NCBI GenBank assembly: GCA_021234155.1
Contig: JAJEKV010000044.1
Span: forward strand, 11,674,907-11,738,906
Length of the DNA stretch: 64,000 nucleotides
Direction of reading: 5' to 3'
Origin: Isoetes taiwanensis
Taxonomy: Eukaryota > Streptophyta > Lycopodiopsida > Isoetales > Isoetaceae
In this document: positions 1 through 11,169 of the stretch, in pieces
Numbering within the stretch: the stretch's first letter is position 1
Layout: each line of letters starts with the position of its first letter
Made by a program: the position numbers and the translations under genes
Notes under the pieces: generated by a model
Seen by the model: the letters and a program-made list of their open reading frames with translations, nothing else
The model's database searches: none
What the model was told of the DNA's origin: nothing

Positions 1-767
1 TCATTCCGTTGCCGTTTGACAGCCACTCGGGAACCGTCTGCGAGACGTCCAAGGTAAACATCTCCAAATCCGCCATGACCGATGAGATTGTCACCGGAAA
101 AATTATCAGTCATGCGTTTCACTTCGGCGAGGCCATATCTGGAAGCGAATGATTTACGCCCAATTTCTTTTCGATGCCTCCTCCAAAACAAAAACTGAGC
201 TCCCACAATTAATATAACACCAGCAGCACTAACAGTTAATCCAATTAAGACGGCCCTTTTTTTTGAGCTGCCAGATGCACAGACTTTGGCGTACTGCGGA
301 TTATCAGAGCAGACGCCGTTGATGCAGAGCAGATTGGGCTTGCAGTATCCGGCCGAACCGGAGCAATCGGCCCCGCACCATGGGCTTGCATCCGATTCCG
401 AGCCATCGACCGGTGACGGAGCAGGAGATAATTGAGTGCAGAAATGGGTTCCTTCGGCCGGATCGTCTGTGCATTTGGCCCTGTTGCACACAAGCCGGCC
501 GACACAGTCATTCAAATCATGGCAGCTCAAGCCGCATCCCCTGCTGTCATCAGCTGCTGATTCTGCCGGCGTCGCCGCGCTGCATATGTGCGTGCCTACA
601 TTTGGATCGTCTGTGCACTTCGCATCTGTGCAAATTAGTTGTCCCAAACAGCCGTTCAAATCGTGGCATTTGCTTCCGCATCCAGTCGCATTCTCTGCAT
701 TTGCACTTCTTCCAAGCATTGCGCTAAACAGAGTTAGAAACACTAGGCCCATTTTCTGCCTGGCCAT
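1..767 (-). CDS. Receptor-like kinase with three six-cysteine modules, 5' part
   Basis: The reading frame is open from an ATG at 767 down to the window edge (255 codons, no stop), so this is the amino-terminal part of a larger protein. Residues 1-24 look like a signal peptide. Three tandem cysteine modules follow at about residues 30-62, 78-110 and 131-163. The first two share the spacing C-x3-C-x5-C-x5-C-x4-C-x10-C and the third differs slightly. A hydrophobic segment at about 172-195 is followed by the basic stop-transfer WRRHRK. A kinase domain then begins with the glycine loop [11 protein letters not shown] (230-240) and VAVK with the ATP-binding lysine (248-251). This is the architecture of a plasma-membrane receptor-like kinase. 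The cysteine spacing does not match the DUF26 pattern (C-x8-C-x2-C), and I see no leucine-rich repeat or lectin motif. The ligand is unknown. No intron is visible in this part. The catalytic loop and activation segment lie outside the window, so kinase activity cannot be judged. Confidence 0.9.
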   Translation of the reverse strand, partial: MARQKMGLVFLTLFSAMLGRSANAENATGCGSKCHDLNGCLGQLICTDAKCTDDPNVGTHICSAATPAESAADDSRGCGLSCHDLNDCVGRLVCNRAKCTDDPAEGTHFCTQLSPAPSPVDGSESDASPWCGADCSGSAGYCKPNLLCINGVCSDNPQYAKVCASGSSKKRAVLIGLTVSAAGVILIVGAQFLFWRRHRKEIGRKSFASRYGLAEVKRMTDNFSGDNLIGHGGFGDVYLGRLADGSRVAVKRQRN

Positions 768-1352
768 TCTACTCTGATCGTTCTAGTCTGATACTTAATC
801 GGATACTCGTAGTCTGATGCTTAGTCTTTTAACGTCGTAAAAAAAGACCTCACTCTTGTTTGATTACATTTGTGGGTCCTTTCCCATTGTCACCTCATTC
901 AAGACTCAGGTTTCAGACCTCGACCAGACCTCGACCAAAAAAAGGGCAAAAAAATTTCTTAGCACCGGGGTTTGGACCTAGATTTGATCAATCCGCCTCA
1001 GATTTGCAAGAAACTACCTTCAACTCTATTAATTCATGGGTCTCTAGACACCTTCGTGAGAAAGCCCCTTTGGATTGGAGTTAGATTAGTTTGCATAATA
1101 ACACATGCCTTAAATTATTGCCAACTACTGCAAAATTTTGTCAATTTTATCCAGTGTAATTCTTGTTTTCACTTCTTGGCTGCTTAGCCTTGATATCTTG
1201 CATTGATTTTTTCCATTTAGTGGGGTTTTGGTGCTTGCGAGGTTTCCTTTTGGCGTTTTGTGCACAAAGATTTCATTATAACTTGATTTAGGTTCCAAGT
1301 GTTTGTGAAGTTCCACCACCGCTTCCAACAATACTGCCAAAGTATACATAGA
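768..1352. other. Intergenic, upstream of the receptor kinase
   Basis: This should hold the promoter of the minus-strand kinase. I see no clear TATA box close to the start codon. A short phrase (TCTGATACTT-like) recurs loosely near 790-820. Nothing else is recognisable. Confidence 0.4.
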
Positions 1353-1560
1353 TGGTTTTTTGGGTTGCCCCTAGGGGGGCAAACCCTCGTTTATATGGGG
1401 TTTTTGGCATATCCTGGGTATATGCTGGAATATCCCAGGATATACTCGTGACTGCTCAAAACCCATTGTCACCAGTAAACTGGCGGTCAGCTGCATTCTA
1501 GATCGCCGATATTCCAACCGGGTAACTGGCAGCTTCAATCTAAGAACATATCTCGGTGCT
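1353..1560 (+). repeat. Dispersed repeat, inverted partner near 62.2-62.33 kb
   Basis: The block around 1360-1400 (GGTTGCCCCTAGGGGG then CAAACCCTCGTTTAT) reappears as a reverse complement at about 62280-62325. Similarity is patchy to about 1520, where both carry ATCGCCGATAT. It contains two small palindromes: GTTGCCCC/GGGGCAAAC around TAG, and TATCCTGGG/CCCAGGATA at 1419-1446. It looks like an old transposable-element remnant. The family is not recognised. Confidence 0.55.
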
Positions 1561-1589
1561 CCTGGTGGACAGCATTTGGCAGACTTGAA

Positions 1590-3560
1590 GTTCAGTGCTG
1601 CTGCTAGAAATCTTGTTGTTCCTGATTCTGATGGAATTTTGGTACCTCATTCCTAGCTTGTTTACAATGATGCTCTTTGGTTAGCGACTTGAAGTTGTAT
1701 GTCACGAAAAGGGCTTTACGGTGATAACTCCGAAAGGTGGTTTTAATGCGAAAGGTGGGGCGAAAGTTTGTGCACCCAAAGATTTCCAATGATGTTGCGC
1801 ATGGGTTAGGTGTATGTTCTTTAAGGAGATCATTATTGGCTGAAAGTGCATTCAATGGACCTACCTAACCCTTGAGAATGGCGTTGAAGCATTTGGACGT
1901 AATGAGGCATTGACGACAAGGTTAAAGAATATTGTTGAGATGTATGCGGATGGGCCTGGTATACTGTTTGAGCTCATCCGAATGTTGATCATGCAGTAAA
2001 TGAAGTATGTATCCCACCGACAAAACTCAACATGGGACTTCTTACGTACTCTCTCCTAGAATGGTTTGACCGCAAGGACCAGCTCTTTATTGCTATAATA
2101 ATTTGCTTTTTAATGCCCATGACTTATATGCTATATCACGCGATTGGCGGGGACAATAAACTTCAAAAAGCCTCTCGCATAATAGGTAGGTTTGGTCTTG
2201 GCTTTAATTACGTTTATCATTTCACAGATCTTCCTAGCTTTGTGTTATCTTTGATCCACATACAAGTAATTTGCCTGGTATAACACCTGCCCAACCGGGT
2301 CTTAAAATTAATTTTGTAGGCAGAGGAATGTTAGATCAGTTTCCTGATCAATTCTCCCCATTTTTACTCTTTGGATGCAACTTGAAAGACCCTTTGTCGG
2401 CACGCTTTTTGTTTTCCACTTCGGACAACAACTACAGCTGCAAGAAGTGACATAAAAAATGAAGCCTACAATCCTGATAGTGTGCTCTCTTTATTCTCAT
2501 TCTTTGAACATGCTGTAGAAGAGGCATTAATGTTTCTTCGTCATGTGGAAACTGTGGCCATCTACATACGAGAGGAGGGTTTCAATGATATGGAAGAGGT
2601 TTTTCGTGTACATAAGACTACATATGAGATAAAAAACATCTTCCGGATGGAGTATCTTGTCTGGAAGTTCGTCCGTGGCAATAAGAAGAGCCAAGTAGAC
2701 AAACAATATTTCTACAATATATTGCGAGAAAACAATCGACAAGGAAATGCCATGGCATTGCAATAAAAAGTACAATTAAGGAGAAGAAAAGAGAATATGG
2801 AGAAATCGGATACATGGCTTGTTAGCAATGTTCTTGGGGTGGAAGTGCCAAAAGATATAGCCATTGCACCAGAAATCGCACGAAAGGTTTTGTCCCTTGG
2901 GCGGGAATTGCAACAAGGTTGCTAGATGAAGGAAACCAAGAGAAGACTTTTCAAATAGTAATAGTCATTGCCGGGATGATCGAGCCCCGCCTTTGAGGGT
3001 CGTGCTTTACGCTTTCTTCCGCTGCCTATTAAAATTGGATTGCCAGTCCACGTGAATGGTTATTTTGAGCTTTCATCAAATCGCCATGATATTTGGTATG
3101 GTGGTGATATGATTGGGGGAGGGAAGTTGCGATCTGAATGGAATATTTGCCTCCTCAAGGATGTTGTTGCTCCTCGCATATGCTCGCCTTTTAGCCGAGG
3201 CTAACCGATGGGAAATTCATCAACATGCCAATCATTATGGCCCACTAAACCTGTAGCCAAACCTTGGCACTCTCTTGCATGTCAGGTTTATAGTATTGTG
3301 GTTTGAATTTCACGTGTTGTATACACCATCTCGAGGTAGTAAGTGGATTTCAGCAAAACGTGCTGTTGTAGTGCATATTCATATGTTCCTGGTGGTGATG
3401 GCGTCCCTTGGTAGAAACCAGAAGCTTTTGCAGCTGCATCATCTTTACAGTATGCCACAGAGCTTTCCTATTATGTTTCAGGTGATCTTTTCTTCATCAC
3501 AGGTGATCTTTGTGTTCCAGTTTCCACTCTTGATGCAATAAGATATTTTTTTAATATAGG
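1590..3560 (+). pseudogene. Sacsin-like (HSP90-type ATPase) pseudogene fragment
   Basis: Collinear pieces of a plant sacsin-like protein appear in changing frames. In order they include VVPDSDGILVP and LVYNDALWLA (about 1610-1675), FVHPKISNDVAHGLGV (about 1767-1815), EALTTRLKNIVEMYADGPG (about 1905-1965), IIGRFGLGFNYVYHFTDLPS (about 2180-2235), QPGLKINFVGRGMLDQFPDQ (about 2292-2355), a 94-codon stretch at 2482-2766 with FLRHVETVAIYIREEGFND, LPVHVNGYFELSSNRHDIWY (about 3040-3105) and VLYTPSRGSKWISAKRA (about 3315-3370). Sacsin-type proteins are giant chaperone-like proteins with repeated Hsp90-type ATP-binding modules. Here the ATP-site helix is shifted out of frame just after GPGILFEL, and at least six stops or frameshifts occur. 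The pieces run on without obvious introns. Only a small fraction of a full sacsin is present, and no downstream homologous part was recognised. Confidence 0.85.
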
Positions 3561-6289
3561 TCAGCCATATTGGCAATGGCATTTCGTCAGCAGGTACTTT
3601 ATGTGGAAATTACAAAAGAGACTAACCAGGCTAGAAAATTTAATACGGCATGATGGGCATGTTTAAGGGCTAAGCTATATGATATTTGGATGCTAAGACT
3701 ATCAGTTTGATGATGTGTAAATAATGCTACAGGGTAACAACAAGCTAAGAAAAATTAATGGGATATCAGTTGGAAGCATAAAAGAGTAGAAGTAATATAT
3801 GGCATGTTTTGCTACTGTCATGAGAGCGAAAATGTATAGGGACCAGGTCTATGGATATAAGTTCATAGCTTTGTATGATGCTTAGGCTTCCAACATGTTG
3901 AAACTCCTATGGGCTGGCTGGCTTTGGAGCTATGGTATATAAATGGTGGAAATGAAATTGTCAAACTGCTTAACGGGCAGGGTTTTATGTTTTTTTCTAA
4001 GGATAAGTTGGGATTCTATAGATTAAGTAACTTGAGTCCATTTTGATGGGAATAATAGGAATTTAAGAGTGATTGTGAATATTTGTTGACTGATTTTACA
4101 CATTCTTGGCATATGGGTTACGCATACATAATTTGGGCAAGAAAATTTCTTTCTCAAATCATGGCATGATATGGTTGTAGCAATTTCTTTCTCAAAGTAT
4201 GGCATGGTATGGTTGTAGTTTGAGATGTGTCTTGATTGCATTTTGGTTCTAACAAAGTGTTCATTCCACGAGGGCAAAGAATTTAAGCTTATAAACACGG
4301 CTCTCTTGGTTGGAGCTTTTAGCGAGAATGGAGACATTTGCTTTTAATGCGAGAATAATCTTAAAAAATTATGATAGGAAATAAAGTTTCCGGCAAGTGG
4401 AACATCGGATGAAAATCCACATTTGTTCGAAAACATTCATCACGATCAAAACGGTGGTAAGCCATCCTTTAGCTCACCAATGCAACTCGTGGATTCTCCC
4501 AACCCAGTGAGCAATTGATTTCTCATCCCAATGGACTTGAAAAAGGGACATCTAGCCAGAGTGGATCCTTTCATAGTAGAAATAACCATTCTCATCATGC
4601 CAAATCCACAGTGGAGCGCTTGATTTTTCATCCTAGTGGACTTTTAAAAGCAAAAGACCTGCCAAGCATGCTACAAGGACGGGTATGAATTAAAGCAAAG
4701 AGAGCCGAGAAAAAGGGACGATCTAGCCGTGGATCCTTTCATAATAGAACTAACCATTCTGCTATCACGCCAACCATGGAGCAGTTTGCTGAGAGTTGGA
4801 GGTTCCTCCATGTTTTGCTATTACATTTCTTATAACAATAAAGATACTCCTCATTCAATTTACCTGACAGGTTCTAACTTTGCAAATTTACACAGCTGAT
4901 ATGCATTGCGGTTCAATGTCAAACCCCATATTTTCTTGCGGCTAAACTAGTCACATCATCTTTTGGCTCAAGGTCAATAAATTGACTTGATTTGTGCATT
5001 TCCCACCACTGTAATTTTTAATGTGTAGCATATGTTTGAACTTTAATACATTGTTCACATTTTCTGCTGTATGTGCTTTTGCAGCATGTTAATTTATGGC
5101 TTCAAACATTTAGAACTTTTATCCATTTAGTGCTATATGTTGATGTGGAGAGAGTGTGTGGTAAGCTTCTATCCTCATCGACCTGATGCAACAGTAGATA
5201 TGTTCCAATCTTGCTACCAGATTTGAATGTTTGTCTGAACATCAATCTGCGATATAATTCTACACTGGCCAAGGGTCCCTTCATTATTCTTGAGTTGTTT
5301 CATGTTCCTGTTATTGATGAGCCTTCGTTCTATGACATCCATGATAGTAAAAGAACATTGTTCCGCTTGCAGGCCGAGCAAATAAAATGCCAAATCCAAA
5401 CATTTGATGCATTGGATGATTGGCGTATCTTATCTGCTGAAAGCAAAACATGTTTAGACAAAGGATCAAGACATGTCTATCGATCCTAAAGAAACAAGAT
5501 GTGCTTCCCCTCGTCCCACATTTGTGCATTAGTGTTGAATACAATCCGGTCATGTGTCGTATTACTATTTTCAACCCCAATTTTGAGTCTTCTTGTGTTC
5601 TCAAGTCCTCATGTGTCCTTTTCAATATCTGAACAACTTTTGCATTTGAGATGGAGTTTTGAAAGCAGGATTTTACAAGTTATACTTCTAGGATTGATAT
5701 TATTAAGCTTGTCAAGAATAAAGAGGTTCTCTTGGTGCTTTGACATGTCAATGTACATATGTTGACACAAATAGTCTTATTTGTTGATTTCTTCTTTTTG
5801 CAAAACTTTTTCCAATACTGAAAACTCAGATATTCTTCTAAGTTTGTTCGCATAAGATTAGGTCAAGAAATTCATCCTAGTCAGGAAGAGGATTCTAAAC
5901 AGCCCAAGGCGCAAAATAAGGAAGGTTATTTATGGACGCATGTGTCGCCAAAATTTCTCATGGAGCAGGTTACTTCTCTCTACTTCTCATAGATACTGGG
6001 AGTACATTTTTATTGATGGCCAACATGTTGATGCTGTCTGCTTTTGTATGGCAGTCGGATACATTGCAAACATTTAGGCTTCCTAGGCATGTCCTTTGTA
6101 TTGGAGGTATAGTCCGGTGGAGTTCTTAGGCCAATTCAAACTCAACAAACCGACCACCAGTATTATATTTGGTAATTTCTTTGTGCTTACAATTATATGG
6201 TTCATGTTCTTCCGCCAAATGATTGATTTGGTAACACTCTTTGCAGCATTTGCCATGTTAATATCCGGGTAGACCATTTTTAGACCATT
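3561..6289. other. Non-coding stretch with small duplications
   Basis: No gene is recognised. A 38-bp imperfect tandem duplication sits at about 4142-4218. A second imperfect pair shares AAAAAGGGAC and GTGGATCCTTTCAT at about 4549-4605 and 4712-4765. Open frames of 60-104 codons (for example 5211-5489 plus) have no family signature I know. They could be decayed coding sequence continuing from the sacsin-like remnant, but I could not match them. Confidence 0.4.
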
Positions 6290-6457
6290 TTCGGGCTATG
6301 AGACTAAAATCGAGAATGGAAACATTGTCGTGAGGCATACTAAATTGGTGAAAGGATCGAGATTCAAAGTACAAAAGGCGATACCTCAAGAGGAAAGGGA
6401 TCTATATGCCCGGCATGCACCGATGGATAGATTCCCCGTATGGTGCGAAAAATGGTG
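6290..6457 (+). other. Short unrecognised coding-like stretch
   Basis: One plus frame is open for about 55 codons, with a charged, protein-like composition (KIENGNIVVRHTKLVKGSRF and later PQEERDLYARHAP), ending at a stop just before the GGA repeat. I do not recognise a family. It may be an exon remnant or chance. Confidence 0.2.
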
Positions 6458-6508
6458 TTAATCTAGATTTGTTTGAACATGACTCAAGATGATGACGATG
6501 ACGATGAC

Positions 6509-6586
6509 GGAGGAGGAGGAGGAGGAGGAGGAGGAGGAGGAGGAGGAGGAGGAGGAGGGAGGAGGAGGAGGAGGAGGAGGAGGAGG
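6509..6586 (+). repeat. (GGA)n microsatellite
   Basis: About 26 GGA/GAG triplets with one interruption follow a short GATGAC run (6489-6508). All frames across it are open and give artefactual poly-Glu, poly-Gly, poly-Pro, poly-Ser or poly-Leu ORFs on either strand. Confidence 0.97.
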
Positions 6587-7555
6587 CTCTACCGTGGTAG
6601 CTGGCATGTAATATTTTATCTGGCATTGTAGGCATTTTGAATGTTTGATCAATAAATGTTAACCTTAATTTGCTTGTTAGGAGGAGGTGGCTCTACCGTG
6701 GTAGGCATTTGGAATGTTTGATATGACAATCAATAAATGTTAACGTAATTTGTTTCTTAGAAGTTTTGGTCGTAAATGACAAGAAGATAGGGTTCGATAA
6801 ATGGAACCAATAGCTAAATAAACACCAAAAGGGAACTTTGCAGCAAGTATCATTTACTTTATGGCTAAGTGGTGCCCTATTTCTAAGTGATTCCTTTTTG
6901 TATACATGAATGTCTTGGGAGATATGGGAGATACCGATGCGCGAAGCGCAGAGGCATTGTTGACATCTTAGAAATGTCTGGTAAACAGACACATGTAATG
7001 TGAAAAATAGTTATTTGATGTTCTGGGTTTGGAATGTAGGGTAGAGCAAGATGTGCGATAAATTTAGTAGAATGCTAGGTAAATCCTTGAAAAATCGAGC
7101 ACGGAGAATGCTAGGTAAGTCCTTGAAAAGTCGAGTAATAGTTGTTTGTTGTTTTGGGTTCAAAATGTAGGTTGAAGGAGCAGGATGTGCGATACATTTA
7201 GTAGAATGCTAGGTAAATCCTTGAAAAGTTGAGTAAGAGATCCGTTGGTGAAGCTCGCTGAGATTTCAAGCTTTGAAGATGCTCCACATGGCATGATTAG
7301 ATTTTTGTGGATCCAAAATTGCAAGTTATTGGTTTATACATATGTTTTAAAGTTTAGCCATTGAATTATAAACATTGAATAGTTAGATAATAAACAAGAT
7401 GTACAAATACATGCACAAGATATCGCTCGACCAACCAGAGCTCAAGATTATGAGCTTCGGATTTGCTCAAATCTATTGAAGAAATATCCGGAGGGTGGGG
7501 CAGCTATTCTGGCCAACCGTCTTTATGTTTTCCGGCTAGCACATAGATGATAAAA
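6587..7555. other. Non-coding, two imperfect duplications
   Basis: Two copies of a block sharing GGCTCTACCGTGGTAG and AATGTTTGAT lie at about 6584-6680 and 6688-6765. A second pair sharing GAATGCTAGGTAA and TCCTTGAAAA lies at about 7030-7110 and 7150-7235, with a partial third repeat at 7104. No gene is recognised. Confidence 0.5.
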
Positions 7556-7559
7556 TTGA

Positions 7560-7850
7560 GAGGGATTTATGATGTTACACCGTAATGCCTGCATTTGATT
7601 CCCCAAAAATGAGCTGCCCATCATCAGGTGACTCCTCTTCATCACTAAGAACACATTCAAAATTTTTTACGATAGTTTCTTTCATTAGCTATACCACCAA
7701 TTTCAAACATGTCCCGGGTAGCTTGGTATGTTGGAGACTGCAAAATTACATGTTCCTCGTCTTCAACCTTACTTGTCTGACATGCCCGACATAATCTATA
7801 TTTGTGCGCTATCTTCATCCATTATCCAATCTCAACATTAAGGTGGTGGG
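7560..7850 (-). pseudogene. LINE ORF2 C-terminal remnant
   Basis: Read on the minus strand, about 7840-7700 gives HHLNVEIG, then YRLCRACQTSKVEDEEHVIL and QSPTYQATRDMF. This is the cysteine/histidine block (C-x2-C, then H about ten residues on) found after the reverse transcriptase of many plant non-LTR retrotransposons. The frame shifts and contains stops, so it is a dead fragment. The reverse transcriptase itself is not present nearby. It resembles the C-terminal block of the LINE at 31.4-31.8 kb but is diverged from it. Confidence 0.65.
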
Positions 7851-7855
7851 CACTT

Positions 7856-9649
7856 AGTAGATAGATAAATAGATAGATATACATTATTTTAATGTCCAGG
7901 GGGCCCTACAACAGACCATGGGATGTATACACAATGCCAACAAGACTCAACACAAAAGAACGAAACAAAACCCGTGAAAACACACTCTCGGGCCACTGAA
8001 GGGCAACCCCTCGTGCGCAGCACCTTGTTTCTTTTTACGTGCATGAATCATCTAAATGGATGTCGGCTAATTCCTTGAGGTTTTTTGTGGCAATCAAAAC
8101 AGCCACTATTTGAAGTATCAAGCACAGTAACAGTCATTTTTTGCCCTACATATGCTTTTTATTAATCCAACATAGCAGTATATGAGGTATTTCTACCAAG
8201 CAGCTATAATGGAAACTTTGATCAATTAAGCATTCAATACACAAAGGGCTTTTTCATCAATTGAGCACTCAATAAAAAGAACACCCATCCATATCCATAG
8301 TATTCAAACCATTTGAACTTCAAAAACCTAGATTACATATTCTACCATGGAGGGGCTCATCTTTACATTGCATACATCAAAACCTTAACTAAAGGATCCT
8401 GTCATTAGTAACTTTTCAACTTCTTCTGAGCAAAGTTGGATAAAACTTTGGAGTAAAGCACATTCCAAAATCCTTGATATATTGTATCTGACTTTGGGGA
8501 CCACATACTCCTTTGAGCTCTCGATACATTTTATTTGCACTGTTCCAAAGGACTATACAAAAAACCGATGGAGACATCTGCTTGTGCTTTTTATGCTACA
8601 ATATCTAGCATTATACATCATCACAAGATTTTTTAACTTTGTGTGCATGACAAAACAAACCATGCATCATTGACAATTAAGCTTATGCCAAGCAATGTTG
8701 GGCACCGTTTTTAGTATGTTTATAGTGATATATCTTAATGACTTTAATAGTGATAGAATAAGAATACGAATAATAGTGATAGAATGGTAGGCCATTTGTC
8801 ATATTTGTGATCTTGAGTGGTGATGAAGGCAAGATAGGCTAATGGGCATACCTATGATGAGAAACACAAGGCCCCCAAAAATTAAGTCGTAGTATTAATC
8901 ACCACAAAAACTAGTATATGTGTGCTTTCTCATACATACATTTTAGAATCTTAATAAAAACTAGGCGTTCTTCATGTCTTTGCAAAATCATTGCTAGTTT
9001 CTTAGAATTATCACTAGTTTCGAAGGTGATTTTCAATCATACATTTTTAAGATTGTTATTTTGGGATGATTTCACATACTAGTTATTATCATGTATGTTT
9101 TCTTGACACAATTTTAATATTTCCAAACCCATGTTTGGTTTTGCAAGCATGTTTTAGTATACTTACTCGTATTCCGTAATGATACAGTTAACTGTGGTGC
9201 TTTTATTACACAGTTATTTCATTCAAAGCACTATTGACCTTGAGCATAGTTCTTTTCTATATTAGTAACTCCAACTACAATATTGAAATTTTTACAGGTT
9301 GCATTGCTTTCTAAACATGCTTATCGATTATAGTTATAGAGTAGTGTTATCATAGTGTTTAGTTGGGTGCATGATGTGACTTGTGAACTTCTATCTGTCT
9401 TGTTTCTAAACAGTAGCAAATAAGTTGGGATTTAGAACTTTTAAACCATTCTGATGGTGAATTACTAACAACTTTCAAGCTAAGCAAATAGTCCTAAACA
9501 TGCAACAAAATTGCTTTCAGTGTATGAATGTTTGTTTATCCAATGAATCAATGAGGTCCATCTTGCTACATGTCGTATTGCATTAAAAAACATCTTTCTC
9601 CTCATCATAATATGTTTATTTATTTGTATGGACGTAGAAAGTTTGCTAT
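7856..9649. other. AT-rich non-coding DNA
   Basis: A short TAGA-type simple repeat lies at about 7858-7883. Otherwise I see no gene, RNA gene or structured repeat. Open frames are short and look random. Confidence 0.45.
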
Positions 9650-10620
9650 ATTGTCGAATAAGGGCTCGCATGAAAACAGACAAAAGCTAGGCTTTTCATT
9701 CATCTCAGCAGTTTTTCTACAATGGTATAGAGTGGGTATCTGCACATCGCAAGCTACCGAAAAAATGAAAAAACATAGGGAATATCTAGTTATAACACCT
9801 GGACCCCAACTAAAATTGTTTGCTACAGATATTGGCTAGTGTACCTGCCGAGAGCTTATTGCCGGGATTAAAAAACCTCGCCCTTTCGGGTTTTCGAGGA
9901 AAAACACTAGCGATAAGATCTCGGCAAGGGGTTTGGACAACGCAAGGCTGCTAAACGTTCCCACAAAAAAAAACCCATGCTCCACAGAGAATACCGAAGT
10001 TGCGCATCACCCCTGGACCTACACATCATCAACAAAAAAACCAATAGAGGAAAAAACCTTGAAAATGCGAGGGGCTGGTCACATGTGGCACGCGACAAAA
10101 AACAACATGTATAATAATATACACATTAAAAGCTCTATGCAATTAATTTGAGATATATAACACGTTTTTGCGAGTGCAAAACTTAGCCAATACAATTTAA
10201 ATAGGAGTTAAATAGCTTAAGCAATAAAACCAACTTGACCATTCATAAAAAGATGAATATGTTCAAAATTCAAAACACAGATGCATAAGTCAATTTATAA
10301 ATAATTACTATGGGGAGTAAATTGTGGAAAACAAAAAAGACCAATAACTAGATTCTTAATCAAATATATAGATAATACATCTCTTTAAAAAAAATTAAAT
10401 TGAACTTTTAAGGGATGGTGGGCAGGAGTCAAGGGAACTGTTGAGAGAGGAAAAAACGCCGATGAGAAGTCGATGAAGAACTTGCAAGAAATAGCGATCC
10501 CCAAACGAACCAGAGCTCCAAAAAATGCATGCAATGCATGCATGCATGGGAGAGATGCATGCTCGCCTATTCGAGAATACCGATCCGATGGCTTTTTATT
10601 TAGACCATTGATGGTTATTT
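9650..10620. mobile_element. Repeat region A, related to 15.3-16.0 kb
   Basis: Several phrases are shared with the region at 15.3-16.0 kb: the hairpin core (9846-9926), GAGGGGCTGGTCAC at 10069 (cf. 15593 and two more nearby), GGCACGCGACAA at 10087 (cf. 15658), and an AACGCC-GATGAGAAG block at 10456 (cf. 15866). The phrase AGGCTTTTCATTCATC at 9690 recurs at 28576. The two regions look like diverged copies of one element. No reading frame, LTR pair or terminal inverted repeat is visible. A run of RY-type GCATGCATGC motifs lies at 10526-10563. Confidence 0.5.
9846..9926. repeat. Hairpin A: conserved core with 17-bp outer arms
   Basis: The outer arms TGCCGAGAGCTTATTGC (9846-9862) and GCGATAAGATCTCGGCA (9910-9926) pair at 16 of 17 positions, counting one G-T wobble. 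The interior carries a nested hairpin: CCTCG (9876), CCC, a four-base loop, GGG, TTTT, CGAGG (to 9899). On the minus strand the apical loop is the GNRA tetraloop GAAA. The same core recurs at 15320 and 31281 with different outer arms. Confidence 0.85.
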
Positions 10621-11169
10621 CCATCTTATATTTAGTTTTTCCCATAGCATCCAATTACGTTAACTTCTATATAATAGCAGAACCTTGACTTCAAATTCAA
10701 CAACAAATGGACCATGTATGACTTCGACTTCAATACCTCAGCTCAAAAATCCATTCTCACTGTTTTTGTTGCCTCGGTTTGCTATTTGAAGTTCTTTTCA
10801 TATGCATCCAATTCATTCCCCCCTGTTTATTCATTTTTCTTATGGTTATTTTTCTTGTGCCTAGGACATCCTTCCCTCCCTCCCTCCTTCATTATTTTTT
10901 AGTGCATTGATTATTTTTTAGCACTTGGCTCCCTCGGTTAGAAAGCTTAGCTTATGTTAACCTACTAACACATTTTTTAGACCTTAAGATCATTGATTTG
11001 TTTTTCATAGCCCATTAACATAACATCTTTTTGAACCCCATTTAAACACAATCCATTAGGTTAACCATCAAACCATATATAATGATACATCGAATTTTGA
11101 ATTTTTATTTTTTCCCTAGCTATTTTTTCTGGGTTCTGCCTCAGCTGAAGCCGACACATGTGAAAGCAA
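10621..11169. other. Non-coding, AT-rich
   Basis: Nothing is recognised beyond a small TCCC run near 10870. This would be the 3' flank of the F-box/kelch gene. Confidence 0.4.

Noticed and set aside
6402-6652. Poly-Leu, poly-Pro and poly-Ser open frames
   Set aside because: These are translations of the (GGA)n microsatellite in different frames.
9846-9926. Twister-type self-cleaving ribozyme for the hairpin family
   Set aside because: The GC-rich nested stem and GNRA loop are suggestive of structured RNA, but I could not map the conserved twister positions or pseudoknots onto it.
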